A stretch of 64,000 nucleotides of DNA. Source: JBCDJG01 sp038748065 (GTDB lineage Bacteria; Pseudomonadota; Gammaproteobacteria; Pseudomonadales; Halieaceae). The stretch covers positions 1 through 64,000 of the forward strand of contig JBCDJG010000024.1 of NCBI GenBank assembly GCA_038748065.1, written 5' to 3'. Below the pieces are notes generated by a model, which worked only from the letters and a program-made list of their open reading frames with translations, was not told where the DNA came from and did no database searches. The position numbers and the translations under genes are program-made. Below, piece after piece: positions 50,868 to 60,209 of this stretch (positions are counted from its first letter, which is position 1; each line of letters begins with the position of its first letter).

Positions 50868-51665
50868 TTACCCTGAGCTTAGTCCGTTTTCCTGGAATTG
50901 CCACGTACGAACGATTTCCAGTCGATCCGTGGTTGCTCGCAGCTCCGGCGAGAAGGGTGGGTAGGGTGCTGCCATACGCACAATTTTGAGCGCAGCCTCA
51001 TCCAGCACCGCATAGCCCGAGGAATCCAGCACGCGGACATCCTCAAGGCTGCCGTCCTGACGAATAATGACCAGCAGTCGCAAATCACCATAAATGCCGT
51101 AGCGCACCGAGGCCTCTGGGTAGTAGCGGGTGCCGACAGCTTCCAGGCGGGCCCGCCACTGGTTGAGGTATGCGGCCTCGATGGCCACGCGTGTCGACGC
51201 GGCAGTGATGCGGCGAGTTCGCGGAGTCTCCTGATAGTCGCGCGTCTGCTGAGCGAGCTCCGCCTCCAGTTCCTCCACCTCCTGCTGCAGCCGTTCTACC
51301 TCGGGGTTCAGGGTTTCGAGCTCTTGCTCCATGCGTCGCGCGTCGCTGCGCGTGGTGAGAGTCGCCGTGCTGTTGGGCCGCTGCTGCGGCTGGCTGGCAC
51401 TCGGCGGCGGGCTTGGAGGTGGTTCGAACTGGTTGGCCTCGCTCGGGCCCACCTGATTGGCCTGGGCCAGCATGCGTGCGTCATCGGGAGTGGCCTGTTG
51501 TGGGCGCATTGCCAGCGTTACTTCAATTTGGCGCGCACTGGCGGCGCGGCTATCGTGCATGCTGAAGCCGATGCCGAAGATCAGGATAAGATGCAGGCCA
51601 AACGCCACCGCGGCCGCCCGCAGCAGCCTGCCATTATCGTTCTTGTGGGTGCCGACGTTGTTCAC
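50868..51665 (-). CDS. tonB: TonB-like energy transducer
   Basis: 265 residues. One N-terminal membrane helix (AAAVAFGLHLILIFGIGFSM at about 17-36), a Pro-rich linker (EPPPSPPPSASQPQQ near 81), a coiled coil (about 105-150), and a TonB C-terminal domain (YGDLRLLVIIRQDGSLEDVRVLDSSGYAVLDEAALKIVRMAAPYPPF). Starts with GTG. In pseudomonads this locus gene is tonB3, linked to pilus function; ExbBD is not in the window. Confidence 0.88.
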   Translation of the reverse strand: MNNVGTHKNDNGRLLRAAAVAFGLHLILIFGIGFSMHDSRAASARQIEVTLAMRPQQATPDDARMLAQANQVGPSEANQFEPPPSPPPSASQPQQRPNSTATLTTRSDARRMEQELETLNPEVERLQQEVEELEAELAQQTRDYQETPRTRRITAASTRVAIEAAYLNQWRARLEAVGTRYYPEASVRYGIYGDLRLLVIIRQDGSLEDVRVLDSSGYAVLDEAALKIVRMAAPYPPFSPELRATTDRLEIVRTWQFQENGLSSG

Positions 51666-51675
51666 GCCCCCGCGT

Positions 51676-52632
51676 TCAGCCCCGTTGTTTTATCACGTCC
51701 TCTATACAATCCATCAGCTGGGAGCCAATGTCCAGATCGAAAGCTGCGTCTATTTCACGCACGCAGGTGGGGCTGGTGACGTTGATTTCGGTGAGATAGT
51801 CGCCGATGACATCGAGCCCGACAAAGTACAGACCCTTCTCTTTGAGCGAGGGCCCGACCTGCTCACAGATCCAACGGTCGCGGTCGGTCAGTGGCTGGGC
51901 GCGGCCTTCGCCCCCGGCGGCCAGGTTGCCACGGGTTTCTCCGGCCAGGGGCACCCGCGCCAGGCAATAGGGTACGGGTTCGCCGTTAACCAGGAGGATG
52001 CGCTTGTCGCCCTCGCTGATCTCCGGGATGTAGCGCTGGGCCATGATGGTGACCTGGCCGTTATTGGTCAGCGTTTCCAGAATGACATTGATATTGCTGT
52101 CGTCGGCCTTGACCCGAAAGATCGCCGAGCCGCCCATGCCATCCAGCGGTTTGAAGATCACATCCTGGTGGTTGCGGTGAAAGGCCTTCAAGCGGTCGGC
52201 GTCGCCGCTGACCAGCAGCGGTGGGCCGCACTGGGGGAACTGGGTGGCAAAGACTTTCTCGTTGCAGTCCCGTAGGCTCTGGCAGCGATTCACGATGAGC
52301 GTGCCGCGGCGCTCGGCCTCCTCCAGCAGGTAGGTGCTGTAGATATATTCATTGTCGAAGGGCGGGTCCACCCTCATCAGCACAACGTCGAGCTCTGCCA
52401 GCTCGCGGTCGCGGGCTTCACCCAGGCTGTACCACGCCTCGGGGTCGTGGAAGACGGTGAGCGGCGCCATGCGCGCCCAGGTGACCCCGGCCTCCAGATA
52501 GAGGCTGTGCTGCTCCATGTAATGCAGCTCCCAGTCCCGGGCCTGCGCGGCCCAGAGCAGGGCCAGAGTGGTATCTTTTTTGTAGGTGATGTCCGCGATA
52601 GGGTCCATCACCACGCCGATCTTGACGGTCAT
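51676..52632 (-). CDS. gshB: Glutathione synthetase
   Basis: 318 residues. Joins glycine to gamma-glutamylcysteine. MTVKIGVVMDPIADITYKKDTTLALLWAAQARDWE is the family N terminus; ATP-grasp elements KPLDGMGGSAIFRV and DVIGDYLTEINVTSPTC bind ATP and substrate. Chosen ATG 52632; the frame runs on to 52704 without homology. First of gshB-tonB-yqgE-ruvX. Confidence 0.96.
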   Translation of the reverse strand: MTVKIGVVMDPIADITYKKDTTLALLWAAQARDWELHYMEQHSLYLEAGVTWARMAPLTVFHDPEAWYSLGEARDRELAELDVVLMRVDPPFDNEYIYSTYLLEEAERRGTLIVNRCQSLRDCNEKVFATQFPQCGPPLLVSGDADRLKAFHRNHQDVIFKPLDGMGGSAIFRVKADDSNINVILETLTNNGQVTIMAQRYIPEISEGDKRILLVNGEPVPYCLARVPLAGETRGNLAAGGEGRAQPLTDRDRWICEQVGPSLKEKGLYFVGLDVIGDYLTEINVTSPTCVREIDAAFDLDIGSQLMDCIEDVIKQRG

Positions 52633-52786
52633 AGCCAGTTGCCTCTGCAAGCGTGACGTAATTTTCCCCCCATGCCCGGGCGTGCGCAAGCTGAGATCGA
52701 GCACGCTTCAACGCAGACTGGCGTGGGCATCGCCCGGGCTCTGCCTTAGAATACCCGGCTCGCGATGAGCTGAAAGGGAGAAAGCT

Positions 52787-54052
52787 GTGAGTTGGGCAGG
52801 CGTTTATTTCACGCTGGCGGTGCTGAGCGCGCTGGGCACTTTTGCCGCGGTGGTGCAGGCGAGGCAGCTTTATTGGCTCATTCCAGTGTACTTTCTGGCG
52901 GGGTGGCTATCGGGCGAACTGGCAGCCATCCATTTGCTGTGGCAGCTGGCGCTGACGGCTGGCCTTGCCTTTGGTGGCACCTTCTCCGACTCGCTTGCTC
53001 AGTCGGGCCTGGGCATCTTTGTGCTGTGTTGGATAGGCAAGCTCTACCTGCTGGTGCAGGCGAACGATAGCCCGCGCCTCTTGAAGCCGGCGCTGGAGCG
53101 AGGCCTTGGCGGTGATTATCGCAGCGAGATTCCCGAAGAACGCCGGGCGCTGCTGAAAGATCATATCGAGGCGCGCTACTGGCTGCGGCCCTTCCGTTTC
53201 GACCGCGATGGCGTGCGCGTACAGCGCAATCTCAGCTACGGTGACGCCGGCGTGCGCAACCTGCTCGACGTGTATCACCCTGAAACCCGTCGCCCGGGCG
53301 GCTGCCCGGTACTGCTGCAGGTGCACGGTGGCGCGTGGATTATTGGCAACAAGGATGAACAGGCCAAACCGCTGATGTACCACATGAGCGAACGTGGCTG
53401 GGTGTGCGTGTCGATCAACTATCGCCTCAGCCCAGCCTGGGCCTTCCCGGCGCACATTATTGATGTGAAAAAGGCGATTGCCTGGGTCAAGGAGAATATC
53501 GCCGAGTACGGCGGTGACCCTGAGTTCATTGCGATCACGGGCGGCTCTGCCGGTGGCCATCTCAGCTCACTGGCGGCCCTGACGCCGAATCTTGCGGAAT
53601 GGCAACCGGGCTTTGAGGAGGTGGACACCACATTGCAGGCGGCGATGCCCTTTTATGGCGTGTTCGACTTCCTCGATCGCAACGATATCCGTCAGGGCAC
53701 ATCCATGGACGGCATGCTTGGTGACAAGGTGATGCAGTGTTCGAAGGAAGAGCACCGCGATCGCTGGGACCAGGGCTCGCCCATCTCACATATCAACCCG
53801 GATGCGCCGCCCTTCTTCGTGATCCAGGGCACCCACGATACGCTGGTCTGGGTAGAAGAGGCGCGCAAGTTTGTCTCCGAGCTGCAGGCCCAGGCCACGC
53901 AGCCTGTAGCCTACGCCGAACTGCCGGGGGCCCAGCACGCCTTTGAGATCTTCCACTCTATACGCACCGACCACACGGTGAACGCCGCGGCGGATTTCCT
54001 CGAATGGAGCCACGCCCGCTGGCTGGCAAATCAGTCCGGCAGCGACTCCTGA
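52787..54052 (+). CDS. Membrane-anchored alpha/beta hydrolase, HSL/esterase type
   Basis: 421 residues. Residues 1-90 hold two or three membrane helices, then a hormone-sensitive-lipase-like hydrolase: HGGAW at 180-184 (oxyanion hole), nucleophile Ser254 in GGSAGG (252-257), an Asp in [12 protein letters not shown] and the His near residue 389 (GAQHAFEIF). The catalytic domain probably faces a membrane side; the substrate may be a short-chain ester or acylated lipid. GTG start after AAGGGAG. Ends 22 bases inside the convergent arsenite exporter. Confidence 0.85.
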   Translation: MSWAGVYFTLAVLSALGTFAAVVQARQLYWLIPVYFLAGWLSGELAAIHLLWQLALTAGLAFGGTFSDSLAQSGLGIFVLCWIGKLYLLVQANDSPRLLKPALERGLGGDYRSEIPEERRALLKDHIEARYWLRPFRFDRDGVRVQRNLSYGDAGVRNLLDVYHPETRRPGGCPVLLQVHGGAWIIGNKDEQAKPLMYHMSERGWVCVSINYRLSPAWAFPAHIIDVKKAIAWVKENIAEYGGDPEFIAITGGSAGGHLSSLAALTPNLAEWQPGFEEVDTTLQAAMPFYGVFDFLDRNDIRQGTSMDGMLGDKVMQCSKEEHRDRWDQGSPISHINPDAPPFFVIQGTHDTLVWVEEARKFVSELQAQATQPVAYAELPGAQHAFEIFHSIRTDHTVNAAADFLEWSHARWLANQSGSDS

Positions 54053-55068
54053 GCCGGGAACCAGTGCCGGGTGCGATTGGCGAATGCCACCAGCGATAGC
54101 ATTACCGGCACTTCCACCAGCACGCCAACCACGGTGGCCAGTGCCGCGCCGGAATTCAGCCCGAACAGCGAAATAGCAACCGCTACCGCCAGCTCGAAGA
54201 AGTTTGACGTACCGATCATGCAGGCTGGCGCTGCAATATTGTGCGGCAGATGCATGGCTTTGGCGGCGCCGTAGGCGATGGCAAAAATACCGTAGGTCTG
54301 TATCAACAGCGGGATGGCAATTAACACGATCGCCAGGGGCTGGGAGATGATCTTCTCGGCCTGGAATCCGAACAGCAGCACCACGGTGGCCAGCAGGCCA
54401 ACAACCGACCAGGGCTTCAGGCGCGCGACAAAGTGCTCGATGGCATGATCGTCGCTGCTGCGCTCGAGCCGATGCCGGGTGAGGGCGCCTGCGACCAGCG
54501 GCAGGACCACGTAGAGCACGACTGACAGCAGCAAGGTCTGCCAGGGCACGGTGATATCGCTGACGCCCAGCAGCAGGGCGGCGAGCGGCGCGAAGGCAAA
54601 AATCATGATGACGTCGTTCACCGAGACCTGCACCAGGGTGTAGTTCGGGTCGCCCTTGGTGAGCTGGCTCCAGACGAAGACCATGGCGGTGCAGGGCGCG
54701 ACGCCGAGGAGGATCATGCCCGCGATATATTCGTTGGCCGTTTGCGGGTCCACCAGGTCGGCGAAAATCACGCGGAAAAACAGCCAACCGAGCGCCGCCA
54801 TGGTGAAGGGCTTGATCAGCCAGTTGACCACCAGGGTCAGCACCAGCCCCTTGGGTTTGCTGCCGATATCCTTGATCGAGGAAAAGTCGATCTGCACCAT
54901 CATCGGGTAGATCATGACCCAGATCAGTACCGCGACCACCAGGTTGACGTGCGCGAACTCGAGCGCGGCGACGGCCTGGAACAGGCCGGGCGCGATGTTA
55001 CCCAGCAGCACGCCGGCCAGGATGCACAGGCCCACCCAGACCGATAAATAGCGCTCGAAAATCCCCAT
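54031..55068 (-). CDS. arsB: ACR3-family arsenite efflux permease
   Basis: 345 residues, ten-helix exporter. The [13 protein letters not shown] motif carries the conserved cysteine (Cys126) and [14 protein letters not shown] the conserved glutamate; these are ACR3 rather than ArsB-type signatures. No arsR or arsC is adjacent, so it is an orphan. ATG 55068 follows GAGAG; the frame extends to 55152 without homology. Convergent 22-base overlap with the hydrolase. Confidence 0.92.
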   Translation of the reverse strand: MGIFERYLSVWVGLCILAGVLLGNIAPGLFQAVAALEFAHVNLVVAVLIWVMIYPMMVQIDFSSIKDIGSKPKGLVLTLVVNWLIKPFTMAALGWLFFRVIFADLVDPQTANEYIAGMILLGVAPCTAMVFVWSQLTKGDPNYTLVQVSVNDVIMIFAFAPLAALLLGVSDITVPWQTLLLSVVLYVVLPLVAGALTRHRLERSSDDHAIEHFVARLKPWSVVGLLATVVLLFGFQAEKIISQPLAIVLIAIPLLIQTYGIFAIAYGAAKAMHLPHNIAAPACMIGTSNFFELAVAVAISLFGLNSGAALATVVGVLVEVPVMLSLVAFANRTRHWFPAQESLPD

Positions 55069-55179
55069 TCGGTGTCTCTCTTTTATTGATTGGCGGAGCA
55101 TTCTACCCCTGGCGGGGTCAATGCCGCACAATAGCCCCGCAGACCCATGCACAAGCTATGTCGGAAATGTGACGCTAAT

Positions 55180-56478
55180 ATGAAATCGCTGATCTCGCTG
55201 GTGGTACTGGTGGTGGTAGGGGGAGTTGCCTTCGGGCTTGGCCGACTGACGTCAGCCCCGCCGCAGTTTACGCCCGTAGAGGCAGAAAGCGCAGATGCAC
55301 TGGCAGCGGCCTATGACGAGTTTATTCGCTCTCAGCAGGAAACGGTCGCACTGCTGCGTGCGTCGCCCTTTTTTGACGACGATCAGGCACGAGCCGAGGC
55401 CTACCGCAGTGTGCTGTATGCCACGGTCGGTTCAATTAAGGCGGGTGCGCTGCAGTCGCACGACTTCCCGCGCTTTTCGCGGGCGGTGGACTGGACCAGC
55501 AAGGCCGGGCTCGATAACCCCGACAATAATTACTACATCGCCCTGATCGACGACGATGCGGAGTACCGCATCAGTGGCAAGCGCGGCACCACCGCCAACC
55601 TGATCTTTCAGCTGGTGATCGGCCAGCCCGCCGTACGCGGCGCGGGCTCCAGCACCAACGTGAGCGTGCTGTATGACCGCGACATGGTATTCGATGAGGC
55701 GGGCAACTATGAGGTGGTGGTGAGCCGGCAGGACCCCGGCCCAGGGGTTAACTGGCTACCCAACGGCGAGGGCGCACAAACCATCCTGCTGCGTTTTACC
55801 TACAATGACTGGGCGGGTGAGAGCCACCGGGCGCCCTATATCGAGAAGATAGGCCGGGAAGGTGCTCACGCGCCTCGGCTAAGCAGCGACGCCATGGCCT
55901 TTGGTCTCAGGGAGGCGGCGGTATCGCTCTATGATCGCACCGCGACCTGGCTCGATTTTTCGACCAAGGCCTGGACCTTGCGCGGTGGTAACAGCATCAC
56001 CGAGGCACGCCCCAGCCGTGGTGGGCTGGTGGGCCAGTACTCGGCCTTCGGTAACTGGGAGCTGGAGGATGACGAGGCCCTGATCCTGAGCACCAGCCGC
56101 AGCGCCGCAGACTACCAGGGCATTGAGCTGGGCAATTTATGGTTTGTCAGCCTGGATTACGAAACGCGTACCAGCACCTTGAACCTGAGCCAGATGCACT
56201 GCGGCGCAGATGAGCGCTGCCACGCAGTGATCTCGCACCGCGACCCCGGCGTACAGAACTGGCTGGACACCGAGGGGCATCGCCGCGGCCTGATCATGAT
56301 GCGTTGGCAGGGTTTGCCAGCGCCGCTGGCTGAGCAAATGCAGCCCGAGGCCCGCGTAGTTCCCTTCGCCAGGTTGCGCGACGAACTGCCTGCGGACATT
56401 CCTGCGTTCAGTAGCGAAGAACGACGCGAGCAGATCGACGCCCGACGACGGGCGGTACACCAGCGCTTCGGCGGCTGA
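55180..56478 (+). CDS. DUF1214-like membrane-anchored protein
   Basis: 432 residues. An N-terminal membrane or signal helix (LISLVVLVVVGGVAFGLG at 4-21), then an all-beta region that resembles DUF1214 proteins: NNYYIALIDDDAEYRISGKRG and ELGNLWFVSLDYET. Catalytic residues not recognised and the assignment is by eye. Divergent from arsB with a 111-base gap. ATG 55180 preferred over upstream ATGs because a hydrophobic anchor follows directly. Confidence 0.65.
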   Translation: MKSLISLVVLVVVGGVAFGLGRLTSAPPQFTPVEAESADALAAAYDEFIRSQQETVALLRASPFFDDDQARAEAYRSVLYATVGSIKAGALQSHDFPRFSRAVDWTSKAGLDNPDNNYYIALIDDDAEYRISGKRGTTANLIFQLVIGQPAVRGAGSSTNVSVLYDRDMVFDEAGNYEVVVSRQDPGPGVNWLPNGEGAQTILLRFTYNDWAGESHRAPYIEKIGREGAHAPRLSSDAMAFGLREAAVSLYDRTATWLDFSTKAWTLRGGNSITEARPSRGGLVGQYSAFGNWELEDDEALILSTSRSAADYQGIELGNLWFVSLDYETRTSTLNLSQMHCGADERCHAVISHRDPGVQNWLDTEGHRRGLIMMRWQGLPAPLAEQMQPEARVVPFARLRDELPADIPAFSSEERREQIDARRRAVHQRFGG

Positions 56479-56544
56479 ACGCGCCGCGCTGGCGGGTTAG
56501 AATTGTGTTATTGGACGGTATAGACGCCAAGACCGAGGAGCGGT

Positions 56545-57369
56545 ATGGAAAAGGTCACCTTGCTGGTCGTGTTCGACCCCACGACAGAAAATCAGCCAGC
56601 GCTGGCTCGCGCGGGCAAGCTGCTCGCCGCGCGCAAGGCCTGTGTGCACCTGTTCGGCGCGATCTATGAAGAGCTGGATCCGGCTCTAAACCAGTCCAGC
56701 GAGATACAGGCGCGCCTCGATGCGCATCGCGAGCGGATGCGGGCGGCGGCCGAACCCCTGATAGGGGATAACATCCGGCTAGAGCTTGAGGTGGAGTGGG
56801 CCGAGGACTGGTACGACGCGGTACTGCGCGCGTCGCGGCGCGTCGCCCCGGGTGCTGTTTTTAAGGCGACCTTCAGTCATACCCCGCGCAGCCGCGCTCT
56901 CAGCCGCACCTCGGATTGGACGCTGCTACGCGAGAGCGGTTTGCCATTGCTGCTGGCGCGTGACGGCTTTGAGCGCGATACACCCACAGTGCTGGCCGCG
57001 GTGGACTTGCAGTCGCCGAAGCGCTCCTACCAGGCATTGAATGCCCAGGTCATAGAGTTCGCCCAAAATGTACTGGATGTTGGTATTGCCGAAGTGCACT
57101 TCGTGAACGCCTACCGCGACGCGCGGCTTGCGCCGGAGCGCGCTGACATGATTGAGGCTACCGGCGTGGATGCAGCGCATATACATATTCACCGCGGCGA
57201 ACCTGAGGAAGTGATCGTGCAGAAGGCGAGGGCGATCAATGCGAGCCTGGTGGTGATGGGGCACTCCGCACGTACCGGCCTGACTGCAGCCCTTGCCGGT
57301 AATACAGTGGAGAAAGTCCTCGACCAGTTGGAGTGTGATGTGCTCTCCATGCCGCTGATTGCGGACTGA
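56545..57369 (+). CDS. Tandem universal stress protein (UspE-like)
   Basis: 274 residues with two Usp-like halves. The C-terminal half has ASLVVMGHSARTGLTAALAGNTVEKVL, the GHxxRxG ATP-loop equivalent; the N-terminal half (TLLVVFDPTTENQPAL) is weaker. Soluble stress or energy-state factor. ATG 56545 follows GAGGAG. It lies 66 bases after the DUF1214-like gene and may be co-transcribed. Confidence 0.85.
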   Translation: MEKVTLLVVFDPTTENQPALARAGKLLAARKACVHLFGAIYEELDPALNQSSEIQARLDAHRERMRAAAEPLIGDNIRLELEVEWAEDWYDAVLRASRRVAPGAVFKATFSHTPRSRALSRTSDWTLLRESGLPLLLARDGFERDTPTVLAAVDLQSPKRSYQALNAQVIEFAQNVLDVGIAEVHFVNAYRDARLAPERADMIEATGVDAAHIHIHRGEPEEVIVQKARAINASLVVMGHSARTGLTAALAGNTVEKVLDQLECDVLSMPLIAD

Positions 57370-57481
57370 GATCACAAAGTGTGACCCTCTCGGTAAAAAA
57401 CTGTAAAAACACGTAAATTCGCTGGGACCGCGGTGGTATTTCGGTAGTATCGACCCCGAGTTGATCAGGACGCCAGCGAGC

Positions 57482-58588
57482 ATGACCGTCTTTTCCCTAC
57501 AACGTACCCGGCTACCGTGGATAGCAGTGGCCTGCCTGTGCCTCGCCGCCTGCCGCATCGAGATCCAGGTGCCCACAAGCGGCGTGGCGCGCACGGAATC
57601 CGGCAGTATGGTGTGCACCGCCGGGCAAACCTGCTCGGTATCGGTCAACGATATCTTTTTTGACGAGACCTTTATTGCCCAACCTGCCGATGGCTTCACC
57701 TTCACTGGCTGGAGCGGCGAGCAGCGCAGCCTTTGCGGCGGCAGCAGTGAGCCCTGCCATCTGAGCACCGAGAGTTTTGCAGACAGCGAAGCCCTGATGC
57801 AGATCCTGGAGGACCCGGACGAGGTCTACTACCTCGACCCGGTGTTCCAGAGTGAGGGGTTCATTTCACTGTTCATGGGCCACAGCTTTTTCCGACCCTT
57901 TGCCGAGGGCATGCCTTTCCACGCGGAGCGAGCCGGCATAATGCGCCACGAGCAGGCGGTGGTCTCTTCGGGTGGCGCCACCGGGTCGCCGGAAGCGCTG
58001 TGGAACAACACAAGCAAGCGCAATGAAATCCAGGCGATTCTCGATCGCGGCAATATCGAGCTCTTTGCCATGACCTACCACCCGGACTACCCGGGGCTGA
58101 CGGGCTACCGCAACTGGATTGACTATGCGATGGCGCAGAACCCGGAGACGCGGATTGTGATCGCGCTGCCCTGGCTGACGAATCCGGCGACGGTGACAAC
58201 CGATGAATATGCGTTCAGGTCTGAGCAGATTATGCGGGAGACCTACGAGGCCGGCATAGATCGGCTGCGACAACTTTATCCGGAGACCGAGATTTTCGGC
58301 ATCCCCTATGGCCTGGGTGCCGTGGAGTTGCGCCGGCTGTTTGATGCGGGCGAGTTGCCGGACGTGAAGGTATTGACCAGCAAGACGGAGCCCGCGATTT
58401 ACCGTGACGGCCTCGGCCACGCTGACGACATCCTGGTAGAGCTGGGCCGCCTGATCTGGCTGCGCGCCATTTATGGCGTGGACTTAAACACCTACGACTA
58501 CGACCCGGGCTATAGCACGGACCTGAAGGCGCTGGCGCAGTCTGTTCTCGACGGGGAAGACCCGGTTTACAACGCGCTCTACCGCTAG
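57482..58588 (+). CDS. Lipoprotein with InlB-like module and SGNH-hydrolase-like domain
   Basis: 368 residues. Lipobox LAAC with cysteine 24. Residues about 32-79 (GSMVCTAGQTCSVSV to FTFTGWSG) resemble a divergent InlB repeat, disulfide-rich. From about 128, ISLFMGHSFFRPF resembles the SGNH block I (GHSF in place of GDSL), and DGLGHADDILVELGRLIWLRAIYGV near the end resembles the SGNH C-terminal Asp-x-x-His region. Surface or periplasmic hydrolase is inferred; active residues are not proven. The short gap before it (57370-57481) holds only AT-rich runs. Confidence 0.65.
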   Translation: MTVFSLQRTRLPWIAVACLCLAACRIEIQVPTSGVARTESGSMVCTAGQTCSVSVNDIFFDETFIAQPADGFTFTGWSGEQRSLCGGSSEPCHLSTESFADSEALMQILEDPDEVYYLDPVFQSEGFISLFMGHSFFRPFAEGMPFHAERAGIMRHEQAVVSSGGATGSPEALWNNTSKRNEIQAILDRGNIELFAMTYHPDYPGLTGYRNWIDYAMAQNPETRIVIALPWLTNPATVTTDEYAFRSEQIMRETYEAGIDRLRQLYPETEIFGIPYGLGAVELRRLFDAGELPDVKVLTSKTEPAIYRDGLGHADDILVELGRLIWLRAIYGVDLNTYDYDPGYSTDLKALAQSVLDGEDPVYNALYR

Positions 58589-58615
58589 CGCACTTACCTC
58601 GTAAGGCGAGGACCT

Positions 58616-59341
58616 TCAGGCCATATCCCCCCAGCGCGCCTGCAAAATACTCAGGGCGGCCAGCGGGGCGGTTTCGGTGCGCAACACGCGCGGCCCAAGC
58701 CTAAGGGCCTCGAAACCGGCGGCGAGTGCCGCCTCTATTTCACCCGGGCTAAGCCCGCCTTCCGGCCCGATCAGCAGTGCCACGCTGCCCGGGGTATCGC
58801 CGGGCGCCTGCGGCTCGCTGCGGTGGTGCAGGACAAATTTGCGCTCGGCGCTTGTTGCACTTAGCCAATCCCCAAGGGGAGAGAAATCTGCAACAGTTGG
58901 CACCCGGTTGCGGCCACATTGCTCACAGGCGCTGACGGCGATCTGCTGCCAGTGGCTGAGCTTCTTGCTGGCGCGCTCGCCCTTCAGTTTCACCTCCGTG
59001 CGCTCGGTAAACAGCGGCGCAATGGAAGCCACCCCGAGCTCGGTGGATTTCTGGATGATCCAGTCCATGCGTTCGCCGCGCGAGACGGCTATGCCGAGTT
59101 CGATGCCGAGCGAGGATTCCACCTCCTTGCTACGGAAAGCGTCAACGCGGACGGTGACGGTCTGCTTGCTAACGGCGGTGATGCTGGCCGCGTACTCACC
59201 ACCGCTGCCGTTGAATAAGGTCAGAGAATCGCCCGGGCCCATGCGCAGGGCCCTGGCGAGGTGCTGGCTGGGGCCGCTTTCGAGTTCGACTTGGGCGTCA
59301 ACGACCAGGTCGAGCTCGGTGTAAACGCGCGGCACCCGCAT
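58616..59341 (-). CDS. rsmE: 16S rRNA (uracil1498-N3)-methyltransferase RsmE
   Basis: 241 residues. SPOUT knot protein; LLIGPEGGLSPGEIEAALAAGFEALRLGPRVLRTETAPLAAL is the SAM-binding knot. Last gene of the methyl-cycle operon, 13 bases after metF; the link is consumption of SAM. Confidence 0.95.
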   Translation of the reverse strand: MRVPRVYTELDLVVDAQVELESGPSQHLARALRMGPGDSLTLFNGSGGEYAASITAVSKQTVTVRVDAFRSKEVESSLGIELGIAVSRGERMDWIIQKSTELGVASIAPLFTERTEVKLKGERASKKLSHWQQIAVSACEQCGRNRVPTVADFSPLGDWLSATSAERKFVLHHRSEPQAPGDTPGSVALLIGPEGGLSPGEIEAALAAGFEALRLGPRVLRTETAPLAALSILQARWGDMA

Positions 59342-59354
59342 GCTGTGTGGCGCC

Positions 59355-60194
59355 CTACAGCCCCAGGTTGCTGCAGATTTCCCGGGTGGGCTCGACCTGG
59401 TTCATGGTGTAGAAGTGGATGCCGGGCGCGCCGCTTTCGATCAGCGTCTGGCAGAGCTGCGTCACCACTTCGATACCGAACTTGCGCACGCTGTCAGCGT
59501 CGTCGCCGAAGCCTTCCAGGCGCTGGCAGATCCAGCGGGGGATTTCCGCGCCACAGTTGCGCGAGAAGCGTGCCAGGTTGGCGTAGTTGGTGATCGGCAT
59601 AATGCCCGCGTGAATGGGCTTGTCGATACCGATGGCCGCACAGCGGTCGAGGAAGTAGAAGTACGATTCCACGTTGTAGAAATACTGCGTGATCGCGTTA
59701 TCGGCTCCGGCGTCGAACTTACCCTTGAGGTACTCGATGTCCTTTTCGTAGTTCACCGCCTCCGGGTGAATTTCTGGGTAGGCACCTACGGAGATGGTGA
59801 AGTGGTCGCCCGTCTCCTGGCGCACGAACTCGACCAGCTGGTTGGCATACACCAGCTGGGTAGAGGCACCCATGCCCGAGGGCATATCGCCCCGCAGGGC
59901 GACCAGGCGCTTGACGCCCGCCGCTTTGTAAGCGCTCAGCAGCTCGCGGATGGTTTCTTCGCCGTCACCGCCAAAGCTCATGTGTGGGGCGACGTCCAGG
60001 CCGCGCTCGGTGAGCGTGGTGACGATGCCCTGGGTGGCATCCCGCGTGGTGCCGCCCGCGCCGTACGTCACAGAGAAGTACTCTGGCTCCAGCGCGAGCA
60101 GGGCGGGGGTAGTGGTGTCCATCAGCTTGCTCTTCCCCTCCGCTGTTTTGGGGGGGAAGAACTCGAAGCTGATGTGGGGTCGACTGCTTGCCAT
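59355..60194 (-). CDS. metF: Methylenetetrahydrofolate reductase
   Basis: 279 residues. Makes 5-methyl-THF, the methyl donor for methionine synthase. FEFFPPKTAEGKSKL, VTYGAGGTTRDAT, LVALRGDMPSG and FNVESYFYFLDRC-type sequence are conserved (FYNVESYFYFL here). Directly downstream of ahcY by 15 bases. It closes the SAM cycle in the operon. Confidence 0.96.
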   Translation of the reverse strand: MASSRPHISFEFFPPKTAEGKSKLMDTTTPALLALEPEYFSVTYGAGGTTRDATQGIVTTLTERGLDVAPHMSFGGDGEETIRELLSAYKAAGVKRLVALRGDMPSGMGASTQLVYANQLVEFVRQETGDHFTISVGAYPEIHPEAVNYEKDIEYLKGKFDAGADNAITQYFYNVESYFYFLDRCAAIGIDKPIHAGIMPITNYANLARFSRNCGAEIPRWICQRLEGFGDDADSVRKFGIEVVTQLCQTLIESGAPGIHFYTMNQVEPTREICSNLGL

Positions 60195-60209
60195 GGTTTG
60201 GCCCTGTAA

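Noticed and set aside
58589..58615. CCTCG-TAAGG-CGAGG hairpin between the lipoprotein and rsmE
   Set aside because: Five-base stem without a T-run; too weak to call a terminator.
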